From CAZECR01 sp964510495 (GTDB lineage: Bacteria; Patescibacteriota; Patescibacteriia; Magasanikbacterales; GWA2-37-8), in NCBI GenBank assembly GCA_964510495.1, contig CAZECR010000006.1, positions 1-51,874 on the forward strand: 51,874 bases of DNA. Direction: 5' to 3'. The notes beneath the pieces are model-generated. The model did no database searches, was not told the origin of the DNA, and saw only the letters and a program-made list of their open reading frames with translations. A program made the translations under genes and the position numbers. Shown in pieces: positions 8,426-16,026 of this stretch; the first letter of the stretch is position 1; each line of letters starts with the position of its first letter.

Positions 8426-8733
8426 GTGTATATACAACACTAATATAACCTGAGGCTATTCTAACGTAGTTAACTGGTTAAGTCAAGATTTTATCCTTAT
8501 TTTATAAGGAAATTTACCAAGTGGACATTTTGAATTTAAGCACCGAACACAACCCCTAAAATTTTTTAAGCATTAGTTAGTGTATTTATTACAATAAAAG
8601 GAGCTGGGGTGCTCACTGATAGGGGGGGGGTAGTGAGGACTACGGGTCCCAGGTGTACTTTGACAATTTAAAATCAAAAACGCAAAAACTTTTATACTCA
8701 TTATTTGAAAAACAACGCAAAAGGAGTTGTGTC
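8426..8733 (+). promoter_or_regulatory. Long 5' leader with stem-loop carrying a G9 tract
   Basis: This 300-base stretch has no convincing gene. Near its end CTGGG (8604-8608) can pair with CCCAG (8648-8652) and CTCACT (8612-8617) with AGTGAG (8632-8637). The apical loop contains nine consecutive G residues (8622-8630). A TTGACA at 8660 and a TATACT at 8693 are 27 bp apart, too far for a normal promoter. The Shine-Dalgarno AAGGAG (8721-8726) precedes the start at 8734. Confidence 0.5.
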
Positions 8734-9540
8734 ATGAAACAAGTCTTTGAATTAGCGGCAGCCAGCACGATTGGTCGCGATCACCGTTTGATCGGGCGCA
8801 ATAATCAGGATGCTTGGTACCATATTTCGACCGACCGAGTAACAGTGATTGTTGTTGCCGACGGGTGTGGGGAAGGGCTCTACAGTGAAGTGGGAGCGCG
8901 GCTTGGTTCTCGGCTGATGGTCGAGGCCCTGTTCGAAGCCAGTGAGGACGGCGGTGCCAGCCCCGAGTTGGTGCTTGAAATTGCCCGGCAAAACGTGGTC
9001 AAAAAAATAGAACAGCTCGTCGGTTTCTTTGTTGGGCCGCGCGGTCAGATCATTAATGAGCATTTCTTGTTCACGTTGGTTGGCTGTGTGCTGACCGAAA
9101 CGATGAGCTGGTTCTTTTCGATTGGCGACGGCTACTTGGCAGTGAACGGCACAGAGTTGCCGCTCGGTTCTTTCGAGGGCAACATGCCGCCCTACCTGTC
9201 ATACGCCCTCGTGACTACTGCACTTGCACCAAGTCTCCTCAAGGGCACAATTCACCGAGTGCTTGCGACGACCGATCTTGATTCATTTGTCCTTGGCACT
9301 GACGGCCTTCAAGATTATGTCAAACGGAAATCAGACCCAATACCGGGAAAAACAGAGCTCGTTGGGTCGCTCGACCAGCTCGCAAAAGTTGACCGGTACT
9401 TTCTGAACCCTGATGCGCTGCGTCGGCGGTTATCGCTGATCAGCCGGGACACTTTTCGGGAAGGAAGGCCGGTGCCAGGGTTACTTGGCGACGATACCAC
9501 GCTCGTTGTTGGTCGAAGAAAGAAGGTTCGCCATGACTGA
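8734..9540 (+). CDS. PP2C-type protein phosphatase
   Basis: 268 residues. PP2C metal-binding motifs are in order: NNQDAW, VVVADGCGEG followed by SEVGAR, FSIGDGYLAV, VLGTDGL and the C-terminal GDDTTLVV. The start at 8734 has an AAGGAG Shine-Dalgarno; an earlier in-frame start at 8653 lacks one. Such enzymes remove phosphate from Ser/Thr. The stop overlaps the kinase start by 8 bases, so kinase and phosphatase are translationally coupled. With the vWA gene further on, this is the composition of the TerY-P triad described by Anantharaman, Iyer and Aravind. Confidence 0.88.
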   Translation: MKQVFELAAASTIGRDHRLIGRNNQDAWYHISTDRVTVIVVADGCGEGLYSEVGARLGSRLMVEALFEASEDGGASPELVLEIARQNVVKKIEQLVGFFVGPRGQIINEHFLFTLVGCVLTETMSWFFSIGDGYLAVNGTELPLGSFEGNMPPYLSYALVTTALAPSLLKGTIHRVLATTDLDSFVLGTDGLQDYVKRKSDPIPGKTELVGSLDQLAKVDRYFLNPDALRRRLSLISRDTFREGRPVPGLLGDDTTLVVGRRKKVRHD

Positions 9541-11398
9541 AATTTACCTTGGCAACAAACGTTTCCGCCTCGATCCAGGCAAAGCGGTGGGTAAGGGCGG
9601 TGAAGCGGACGTATTCAACATTGGGGACGGCCGGGTGGTAAAACTCTTTAAACCACCTACGCACCCGGATTTTGACGGCCTGGCACATGCCCAAGAGGCA
9701 GCGCGGCAGCGTATCCGTGAGCATCAGGAAAAACTCTTAGCCTTTCCAACTGGTTTACCGAGCCGGGTCGTGTCACCGCTCGAACTTGCCCGCACCAAAA
9801 GTGGAGACATCGCGGGCTATGCCATGCCGTTTCTCTCGGGTACCGAAGTGCTGCTGGCCTACAGTGATCGCAGTATACGCAAATCCGTTTCTGGAAATGA
9901 AGTGGTCGCGCTTTTTCGCGATTTGCATGCCACGCTCACTGGAATCCACGCCGCCAAAGTGGTGATCGGAGATTTCAATGATCTGAATGTGCTCGTGAAG
10001 GGGAGCGAAGCTTACGTGATCGACGCGGATAGCATGCAGTATGGCAAGTGGCTGTGCTCAATGTTTACCACCAAGTTTGTTGATCCGCTCCTCTGCGACC
10101 CTCGGGCTGCGCACCTCGAACTCGCGCGGCCACATAACCCCGCTTCGGATTGGTATGCCTTTGTGGTTATGCTCATGCAGAGCCTTGTCTTTGTTGATCC
10201 GTACGGCGGTGTGTATCGCCCCAAAGATCAGCAGCGCCAGGTAAAGCAGGGCACCCGGCCTTTGCAGCGTATCACGGTGTTCAATCCGGAAGTGCGCTAC
10301 CCGAAACCAGCTGTTCCCTACGGCTACTTACCCGACGAGCTTCTTGGGTACTTGCAGCGGGTGTTTGAAAAAGATGAGCGGGGAGCATTTCCTGCCAAGC
10401 TTTTTGACACTGTCGTCTGGACCACGTGCACCGCGTGTGGCACTGAGCATGCCCGCTCACACTGTCCAGCATGTCGTTTTGCTGCACCTGCTGCTATCAA
10501 ACATGTGGTAGTCACGCGCGGTCAGGTAACGGCGACAACAGTTTTTCGGACGCGCGGTGTCATTCTCTCGGTAGAGAAAAACAAGCAACAGCTCATGTGG
10601 CTCGCGTACGAAAATGGTAGCTACCGCCGGGAAGACGGTGCGGAAATAATTAAAGGCGCCCTCGACCGTGCGGTGCGCTACCGCTTGCAGAAACAAGCGA
10701 CGTATCTCGCGAAAGGTGAGCAGATCGTAAAGATTGTTCCTGGGAAGGCGCCCGAAACACTGTTCACCAATACGCATGCCGGACTGCCAGTCTTCGCGGT
10801 CAATGATAAGCACTGTTACACCCTTGCCTCTGGACGCCTCGAGCGAAACGGAGTTTTGGGTCAGGAGCATGTAGGAGATGTCCTTGAAGGGCAGACCCTT
10901 GTGTGGGCCGGACCTACCTTCGGATTTGGATTCTATCGCGCAGCAAACCTCCATGTTGCCTTCGTCTTTCAGGACGGTGTTCATGGAGTTAACGACGCGG
11001 TAGCCTTACCTCGTTTACCCGGACAGCTCGTCAACGCGACGTGTCGATTTACGAGCGACCGTTGTTGGTTCTTCGCTGCCTTTAGTGACGGCGGAAAAAT
11101 TAAACATCGTTGTTACGTGATCAATGCAAGCGGTGTCATCGAAGGCGCCGCGGAAGCTGAAGCAGGTGACGGTTCGTGGCTCGGAACCATTGGTGGCGGA
11201 GCTGCTGTTCAAAACTTTTTACTTGCACCGACCGATGATGGTGTGGTGCGTGTGGAAGTAGTGGGCACCTCGCTCAATGTTACCAAAACTTTCCCTGATA
11301 CCGAACCGTTCGTCGATGCGGCCAGCAGACTTTTTGCTCTCCCAGACGGACTTTGTGTAGTCTCAGCCCACGAAATTGTGAAACTGGTCATAACCTGA
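9533..11398 (+). CDS. Protein kinase-like protein with zinc ribbon
   Basis: 621 residues. The N-terminal lobe has a glycine-rich loop (AVGKGGEADVF, about 19-29) and the VVKLFKPP lysine. GDFNDLNVLV (about 146) stands for the catalytic loop, with the usual HxD replaced by GDF, and VIDADS for DFG. A zinc ribbon CTACG...CPAC lies at about 298-313, followed by about 300 residues of beta-rich sequence that could form a propeller. This resembles the YegI-like kinases of TerY-P systems. The start at 9533 (MTEIYLG) follows an AGAAGG site; an upstream in-frame start at 9485 lies inside the phosphatase gene. Moderately GC-rich. Confidence 0.82.
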   Translation: MTEIYLGNKRFRLDPGKAVGKGGEADVFNIGDGRVVKLFKPPTHPDFDGLAHAQEAARQRIREHQEKLLAFPTGLPSRVVSPLELARTKSGDIAGYAMPFLSGTEVLLAYSDRSIRKSVSGNEVVALFRDLHATLTGIHAAKVVIGDFNDLNVLVKGSEAYVIDADSMQYGKWLCSMFTTKFVDPLLCDPRAAHLELARPHNPASDWYAFVVMLMQSLVFVDPYGGVYRPKDQQRQVKQGTRPLQRITVFNPEVRYPKPAVPYGYLPDELLGYLQRVFEKDERGAFPAKLFDTVVWTTCTACGTEHARSHCPACRFAAPAAIKHVVVTRGQVTATTVFRTRGVILSVEKNKQQLMWLAYENGSYRREDGAEIIKGALDRAVRYRLQKQATYLAKGEQIVKIVPGKAPETLFTNTHAGLPVFAVNDKHCYTLASGRLERNGVLGQEHVGDVLEGQTLVWAGPTFGFGFYRAANLHVAFVFQDGVHGVNDAVALPRLPGQLVNATCRFTSDRCWFFAAFSDGGKIKHRCYVINASGVIEGAAEAEAGDGSWLGTIGGGAAVQNFLLAPTDDGVVRVEVVGTSLNVTKTFPDTEPFVDAASRLFALPDGLCVVSAHEIVKLVIT

Positions 11399-11440
11399 CC
11401 GAAGCAGCGCCTCGAGTATTCGAGGCAGAAAGAGAACACC

Positions 11441-12496
11441 ATGAAGACCCAGCACCTTTCCCTCCCCTCGTTCTACAGCCCTGCAAACGCCCGCGAGTGG
11501 AACTACGCGCCGAGCAGCCAGCGCCTCCTCGACGAGGCCGCAAGCTACCGCGACAAGTTCAACATCAAGCCCTCGGGCTCGGACAAGACGCGGGTGCACC
11601 TCCTCATGATCGACATGCAGAAGGACTTCTGTCACCCCAGCGGCACGCTCTACGTGGGTGGCCGGAGCGGCACGGGCGCGATCGATGACTGCGCGCGCAC
11701 CGCCGAGTTCATCTACAAGAACGCCGACGTCATCACCAACATCACCACCACCCTCGACACGCACTTCGCCTACCAGATCTTCTCGCCCGCCTTCTGGCTG
11801 AACGAGAAGAACGAGCACCCCGCCCCCTTCACCCAGATCACGACCGAGATGGTGCTGAAGGGCCAGGTGCGGCCGAACCCGGCCATGGCCAGCTGGCTCT
11901 GCAGCGGCGACTACTCCTGGCTCGTCCGCCAGGTGCAGCACTACTGCCAGGAGCTCGAGCGCACCCACAAGTACACCCTCATCGTCTGGCCGGCGCACTG
12001 CATCCTCGGCAGCGACGGCCACCCCCTCATGGGCATCATCCAGGAGGCCCGCATGTTCCACGACTACCTGCGCGGCACGCAGTCCTGGAGCGAGGTCAAG
12101 GGTGGCAATCCGCTCACCGAGAACTACTCGGTCCTTCGTCCGGAGGTCCTCACGCGCTGGGACGGCAAGCCCCTCGCGCAGAAGAACACCGCGTTCCTCA
12201 AGACCCTGATCAGCTCGGACTACGTGGTGATCGCTGGCGAGGCCGACAGCCACTGCGTCGCCAGCTCGATCGACGACCTCCTCGGCGAGATCCTTGCCCA
12301 GGACCCCGAGCTCGCGAAGAAGGTCTACGTGATGACCGACTGCATGTCGGCCGTCACCGTCCCCGACGGCAAAGGCGGCTTCTTCGCCGACTACACCACC
12401 GAGGCCGAAGCGGCCCACCAGCGCTTCCTAAACCAGGGCATGCACCTGGTGAAGTCCACCGACCCGATCACGAGCTGGCCCGGTATCCGCCTGTAA
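11441..12496 (+). CDS. Nicotinamidase/isochorismatase-like cysteine hydrolase
   Basis: 351 residues. The fold signature begins at about 57 with LLMIDMQKDFCHPSG (catalytic Asp). IVWPAHCILG matches the conserved W-P-x-H-C of nicotinamidases. AGEADSHCVASSIDDL carries the likely nucleophilic Cys. It is much longer than the usual 180-210 residues, with extra segments at the N-terminus, between motifs and at the C-terminus. Nicotinamidase releases nicotinic acid from nicotinamide for NAD synthesis; isochorismatase is an alternative, so the substrate is open. GC-rich codon use rises sharply here relative to the kinase gene 42 bases upstream. Confidence 0.75.
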   Translation: MKTQHLSLPSFYSPANAREWNYAPSSQRLLDEAASYRDKFNIKPSGSDKTRVHLLMIDMQKDFCHPSGTLYVGGRSGTGAIDDCARTAEFIYKNADVITNITTTLDTHFAYQIFSPAFWLNEKNEHPAPFTQITTEMVLKGQVRPNPAMASWLCSGDYSWLVRQVQHYCQELERTHKYTLIVWPAHCILGSDGHPLMGIIQEARMFHDYLRGTQSWSEVKGGNPLTENYSVLRPEVLTRWDGKPLAQKNTAFLKTLISSDYVVIAGEADSHCVASSIDDLLGEILAQDPELAKKVYVMTDCMSAVTVPDGKGGFFADYTTEAEAAHQRFLNQGMHLVKSTDPITSWPGIRL

Positions 12497-12529
12497 CCCA
12501 ACTATACTCGTAAAGAAAAGAGATGAACC

Positions 12530-13336
12530 ATGAGTACGAACAAGAAGAATAGTCAGAATGTCCAGAACCTCTTCGGCGCAGCCCAGCAGGAAGGCCTGCT
12601 CTCGCCCCAGTCCGCAGCGCTCGTCACGGTGCCCGACATGGGTGCCCAGGTCCAGGCCGCGCTCGGGGTGAGCCTCGACGACATCACGACGAGCGAGGTC
12701 GTTCTCGTGTCCGCGCTCGTCGACGACTCCGGTTCGATCGAGATGGCCGGCAACACGGATGCGGTCGTGAAGGGCATGAACATCATCACCGACGCCCTCC
12801 TCGGCAGCAAGCAGAAGAACAACGTCCTCGCGCACTGCCGCTACCTGAACGGCAAGATCCTCTACCCCTACGTGCCGATCGACCAGGCCGAGCGGCTGAC
12901 GCACAAGAACTACGGTGCCAACGGCGGCACGCCCCTCTACGACCAGACCGCCGTCATGCTGGCGACCGTGCTCGCGAAGACGCAGGAGTGCGCCGACGCG
13001 GGCGTGCCGTGCCGCTCCGTCACCGTCATCATCACCGACGGCGCCGACGTGCACTCGCGCACCTACCACGCGCCGGAGCGAATCGCGCCCATCGTGGCCG
13101 ACCTCAGGCGCACCGAGCAGCACCTGGTCATCGCCATGGGCATCTCGGACGGCGTCACGGACTTCGTCGACATCTTCACCCGCATGGGCATCGCGCGGGA
13201 GTGGATCCTGACCCCGGCCAACTCCGAGAGCGAGATCCGCAAGGCCTTCCAGGTTGTGTCCCAGTCCGCGGTCCGCGTCAGTCAGGCCGCCCCGCAGCTC
13301 CTCAGCCAGGTCCTTGCCGGCGGCTTCACCAACTAG
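12530..13336 (+). CDS. von Willebrand A-domain protein, TerY-like
   Basis: 268 residues. The metal-ion site begins SALVDDSGSIEM (D-x-S-x-S, about 64-70), followed by the conserved Thr in NGGTPLYDQ and the Asp in VIITDGADVHS. This is a vWA domain filling about 55-235. vWA proteins usually act as scaffolds through a bound Mg ion. Together with the PP2C and kinase genes upstream it completes a TerY-P-like set. The start has a weak AAGAGAT site. It is very GC-rich and is closed by a hairpin train and terminator. Confidence 0.85.
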   Translation: MSTNKKNSQNVQNLFGAAQQEGLLSPQSAALVTVPDMGAQVQAALGVSLDDITTSEVVLVSALVDDSGSIEMAGNTDAVVKGMNIITDALLGSKQKNNVLAHCRYLNGKILYPYVPIDQAERLTHKNYGANGGTPLYDQTAVMLATVLAKTQECADAGVPCRSVTVIITDGADVHSRTYHAPERIAPIVADLRRTEQHLVIAMGISDGVTDFVDIFTRMGIAREWILTPANSESEIRKAFQVVSQSAVRVSQAAPQLLSQVLAGGFTN

Positions 13337-13371
13337 ATCCCTCGTCGTTCCTTAGGCGCACTCGCGCTACC

Positions 13372-13461
13372 AACCGGTTCTTGCAAAACCGGTTTCCATT
13401 CTCAAGCTTTTTTCAAAGCTTGAGATCGATCAAAAAACTCTCTTACTATAGAGAGTTTTTT
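13372..13461 (+). terminator. Three successive hairpins ending in an intrinsic terminator
   Basis: AACCGGTT repeats (13372-13379, 13387-13394), TCAAGCTTT/AAAGCTTGA (13402-13410, 13415-13423), then a 12-bp stem (13432-13443 with 13450-13461) ending in six T. The last is a standard terminator for the phosphatase-to-vWA operon. Confidence 0.85.
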
Positions 13462-13486
13462 GTTTGTGAATAGTAGTGCTTCAGCC

Positions 13487-13515
13487 TTGACAAAAGGCCT
13501 AAGTAGTGGTACTAT
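13487..13515 (+). promoter_or_regulatory. Promoter of the radical SAM gene
   Basis: -35 TTGACA (13487-13492), 17-bp spacer, -10 TACTAT (13510-13515). It is followed by a leader of about 100 bases. A terminator upstream and its own promoter make the radical SAM gene a separate unit. Confidence 0.85.
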
Positions 13516-13621
13516 CGCTTGTTTTTAAGGTTGTTTCCTTGCCATAGCTACTCTGAAGTATTTGTGGTGCGGAAGTAACGACGATCTTTTTACATTCACA
13601 GAACACACCAAGGAGGCAATG

Positions 13622-14608
13622 ATGAGACGCATCCACACGTTTAGTATCGTGGTCGGTACTCAGGCCTGCAACGCCCGCTGCCCGTTCTGCGTGTCGGGCA
13701 TGACCGGTATTGACCCAGTCACGGGAGCGCACGTTGACATCAACGAGCGCAACCTGCGTAAGGCGACCAACTTCGCGTTGCAGGGGAACACCTCTACCCT
13801 CTTGTTCACGGGCAAGGGGGAGCCCACCCTCTACCCAGAGGAGATCACGACGTACCTCAGGTTCTTCAAGCAGGCGTTCCCGCACGCCTTCCCGTTCCAG
13901 GACCTCCAGACCAATGCGCTCGCGATCGGGCGCCTGGCCGCGACGGGCAACGCGGGCTGCAAGCTCAGCGAGGCAGACCTGCGCGAGTGGTATGACCTGG
14001 GTCTGACCACGGTCGCCATCTCCACCGTCGGCATCAACTCCGACCACAACCGGCGCATCTACACCCCCCACGACCAGAAGGGGTACCCCGATCTCGCGCG
14101 CACCATCGAGTACCTGCACAGCTTCGGCTTCAGCGTTCGCCTCGGCGTCATGATGCAGTATGGTATGGTGGACAGTGAAACGCGCTTGATGGAGGTGGTG
14201 GAGTTCTGCAAGCAGCACGCAGTCGAGCAGCTCACCGTTCGCCCGATCCGGAGGCCGGTGCAAACCCGCGACGACAGCACCAGCGCCTACGTCGCCGAGT
14301 ATGGCCTGGACGAGTTCACCATCCAGGACATCTATGACTGGGTGCGGGCCGATGGCACGGTGATCAGCCGGCTCGCCCATGGCGCCGAGGTCCTCGACTT
14401 CAAGGGGCAGAATCTCTGCCTCACCGACTGCCTCACGGTGAACAGCGCGGCCGACGGCGACGACATCCGCACGCTCATCTACTACGCCAGCGGGCTCCTC
14501 ATGTACGACTGGCAGTACCCGGGCGCGATCCTCCTCGGCGGCAACAAGCCCAAGGATGGCGCCGGCCTCGTCGCGATCCGCAGCAAGTCCAATCCCGGGC
14601 AGCTCTAA
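13622..14608 (+). CDS. Radical SAM enzyme
   Basis: 328 residues. The CxxxCxxC cluster motif is CNARCPFC (about 18-25), and the loop FTGKGEPTLYPEE matches the SAM-binding GGEP-type motif. Several cysteines near the C-terminus (LCLTDCLTV) could bind another cluster or metal. The reaction is unknown. The start at 13622 is 5 bases after the Shine-Dalgarno AGGAGG (13611-13616); ATG 13619 is too close. GC-rich, like the operon upstream, but separately promoted. Confidence 0.85.
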   Translation: MRRIHTFSIVVGTQACNARCPFCVSGMTGIDPVTGAHVDINERNLRKATNFALQGNTSTLLFTGKGEPTLYPEEITTYLRFFKQAFPHAFPFQDLQTNALAIGRLAATGNAGCKLSEADLREWYDLGLTTVAISTVGINSDHNRRIYTPHDQKGYPDLARTIEYLHSFGFSVRLGVMMQYGMVDSETRLMEVVEFCKQHAVEQLTVRPIRRPVQTRDDSTSAYVAEYGLDEFTIQDIYDWVRADGTVISRLAHGAEVLDFKGQNLCLTDCLTVNSAADGDDIRTLIYYASGLLMYDWQYPGAILLGGNKPKDGAGLVAIRSKSNPGQL

Positions 14609-14623
14609 GCTGCCAAGCACGCA

Positions 14624-14647
14624 TCGGGGGCGCACATTGGCCCCCGA
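14624..14647 (+). terminator. Hairpin after the radical SAM gene
   Basis: TCGGGGG (14624-14630) pairs with CCCCCGA (14641-14647), followed by a short pyrimidine run. Probable first terminator of the radical SAM transcript. Confidence 0.6.
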
Positions 14648-14686
14648 CTCTTCTTAACAGCATTTTATAAAAGTGGTGTGAAGAAT

Positions 14687-14718
14687 AAAAACGAACGCTT
14701 CTAGAAGCGTTCGTTTTT
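14687..14718. terminator. Bidirectional terminator
   Basis: Perfect 16-bp inverted repeat with A and T runs at its two ends, between the converging radical SAM and rpe genes. Confidence 0.9.
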
Positions 14719-14734
14719 AATTTCAAGAATTGAG

Positions 14735-15376
14735 TTAAGCTTTTTTCAAAGCCGTTAGTAATTCTGTATGAGCTTGCTCTGTATCTGCTGCCTTCATAAG
14801 TGCGCTACCAACGTTGGCAATATCCACTCCCGCTGCTTGGAGTGATGCAATATTTGCACTGGTCACTGCTCCGTCAACCGAACAAAACGCTCGATCGGCC
14901 ACATTCGTAAATGCTTTTATTTTTTCTAGCACACCGGGCAGAAACGGATTGCCTTGTCGTCCTGGATGTACGGTCATGAATTGTACGACATTGAGCTGTT
15001 CTTTGTACTCGCTGATTTTTTCGAGCGGTGTTTCTGGGTTAAGGGCTACACCTACTTCTAGCTGTCTTTCTCGTGCCCAAGCAATCGCTGAGGCGGGGTC
15101 ATCACTCGATTCAGTATGAAAAATAATGCGAAAAATATTTTTAACGTCAGACCATTTGGCAAGTTCAGCGATTGGATGCGCGACCATGAGATGCAATTCC
15201 CACTTGAGCGATGATTCGAGAGTATTAATTTTTTCAATTTCAGTAAAAGATGTATTTGGTACAAACTCGCCGTCCATGACATCGATTTGAGCGTACGAAA
15301 AAAGTCCTTCAACTTTTTTCACATCACGGGCAAAGTCTTCAAAGGTAGTGTTGAGAAGCGCGGGAGTAATAATCAT
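14735..15376 (-). CDS. rpe: Ribulose-phosphate 3-epimerase
   Basis: 213 residues of the TIM-barrel epimerase family, interconverting ribulose 5-phosphate and xylulose 5-phosphate. Visible motifs are IITPALLNTTF at the N-terminus, YAQIDVMDGEFVPN, ELHLMVAHP, FMTVHPGRQGNPF and FCSVDGAVT, each contributing metal or phosphate ligands. The start ATG at 15376 follows the rpiB stop by 1 base and gives the usual N-terminus; a longer frame to 15433 would overlap rpiB. Co-transcribed with rpiB, giving both pentose phosphate isomerisations in one unit. Confidence 0.92.
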   Translation of the reverse strand: MIITPALLNTTFEDFARDVKKVEGLFSYAQIDVMDGEFVPNTSFTEIEKINTLESSLKWELHLMVAHPIAELAKWSDVKNIFRIIFHTESSDDPASAIAWARERQLEVGVALNPETPLEKISEYKEQLNVVQFMTVHPGRQGNPFLPGVLEKIKAFTNVADRAFCSVDGAVTSANIASLQAAGVDIANVGSALMKAADTEQAHTELLTALKKA

Positions 15377-15377
15377 A

Positions 15378-15821
15378 TTATTTTTCAAGCGCTGTAATTT
15401 TGTTGAGGCGACGAATTCTTTTTTCTTCGGCACTAAAAGTTGTTTCTAAAAAAGTTTTAACAATTGCAGTTGCGTGTTCGTCACTCATCGTGCGGGCAGG
15501 TAGACAAATAATATTGGCATCGTCTTCGCGGCGGGTAAATTCAGCGCTCTCGATGCTGTGTCCAAGCATGGCCCGAGCTCCTGGTACTTTGTTGGCCGCG
15601 ATACACATCCCTTGGCCGTTGCCGCAGAGGAGTATGCCGAGACTGCCTGGTTCGGCAGCAACTTTTTTGGCAACAGGGACGGCAAAATCAACGAAATCAT
15701 CTTGATCGTTGTAGTCGAGTGCACCCAAATCTACTACCTCGCGTTTAAGCTGTTTTTCCAAGTAACGAATAAGGTATTTTTTGAGTGCGTGGCCACGATG
15801 GTCGGCTCCAATGTAAATCAT
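15378..15821 (-). CDS. rpiB: Ribose 5-phosphate isomerase B
   Basis: 147 residues, the family length. The N-terminus MIYIGADHRGHALK holds the conserved GADHRG phosphate-site motif. LLCGNGQGMCIAANK holds the catalytic Cys and the anion-hole loop. It converts ribose 5-phosphate to ribulose 5-phosphate. It precedes rpe in the same operon. Confidence 0.93.
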   Translation of the reverse strand: MIYIGADHRGHALKKYLIRYLEKQLKREVVDLGALDYNDQDDFVDFAVPVAKKVAAEPGSLGILLCGNGQGMCIAANKVPGARAMLGHSIESAEFTRREDDANIICLPARTMSDEHATAIVKTFLETTFSAEEKRIRRLNKITALEK

Positions 15822-15846
15822 AGCGGTATAATTTTACTTACTATCT

Positions 15847-15875
15847 AGTATACCAACGGCCATTAGTTTTTGCAA
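15847..15875 (-). promoter_or_regulatory. Promoter of rpiB-rpe
   Basis: Minus strand: -35 TTGCAA (15870-15875), 17-bp spacer, -10 TATACT (15847-15852). Confidence 0.7.
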
Positions 15876-15900
15876 AGTAATACTATATGATAGAAAAATA

Positions 15901-15927
15901 AAAAAGCCCTTACTCTAAGGGCTTTTT
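15901..15927. terminator. Intrinsic terminator of the NMNAT-NADK gene
   Basis: 12-bp stem (15901-15912 with 15916-15927) with A and T tails, between the NMNAT-NADK gene and the rpiB promoter. On the minus strand it ends that transcript. A second hairpin, GGAGCAGC/GCTGCTCC (15974-15993), lies in the same 3' region. Confidence 0.85.
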
Positions 15928-16026
15928 TTGAGTGCGTATGCTCACAAGACACAGATTGTCTGGTAGGGATACGGGAGCAGCAGGGGCTGCTCCGAAGGAT
16001 GGTAGGGGAGAAAGATAGCTGCGCGT

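Noticed and set aside
8660..8698. TTGACA at 8660 and TATACT at 8693 as a second promoter
   Set aside because: The spacer is 27 bp, far from the 16-18 bp seen at the other promoters here.
11363..13123. Long minus-strand frames opposite the hydrolase and vWA genes
   Set aside because: Antisense shadows of GC-rich coding sequence; the plus frames carry the conserved motifs.
13499..14635. 378-codon minus-strand frame opposite the radical SAM gene
   Set aside because: GC-rich genes leave long antisense frames; this one spans a promoter and a terminator hairpin and is Val/Glu/Arg-rich without motifs.
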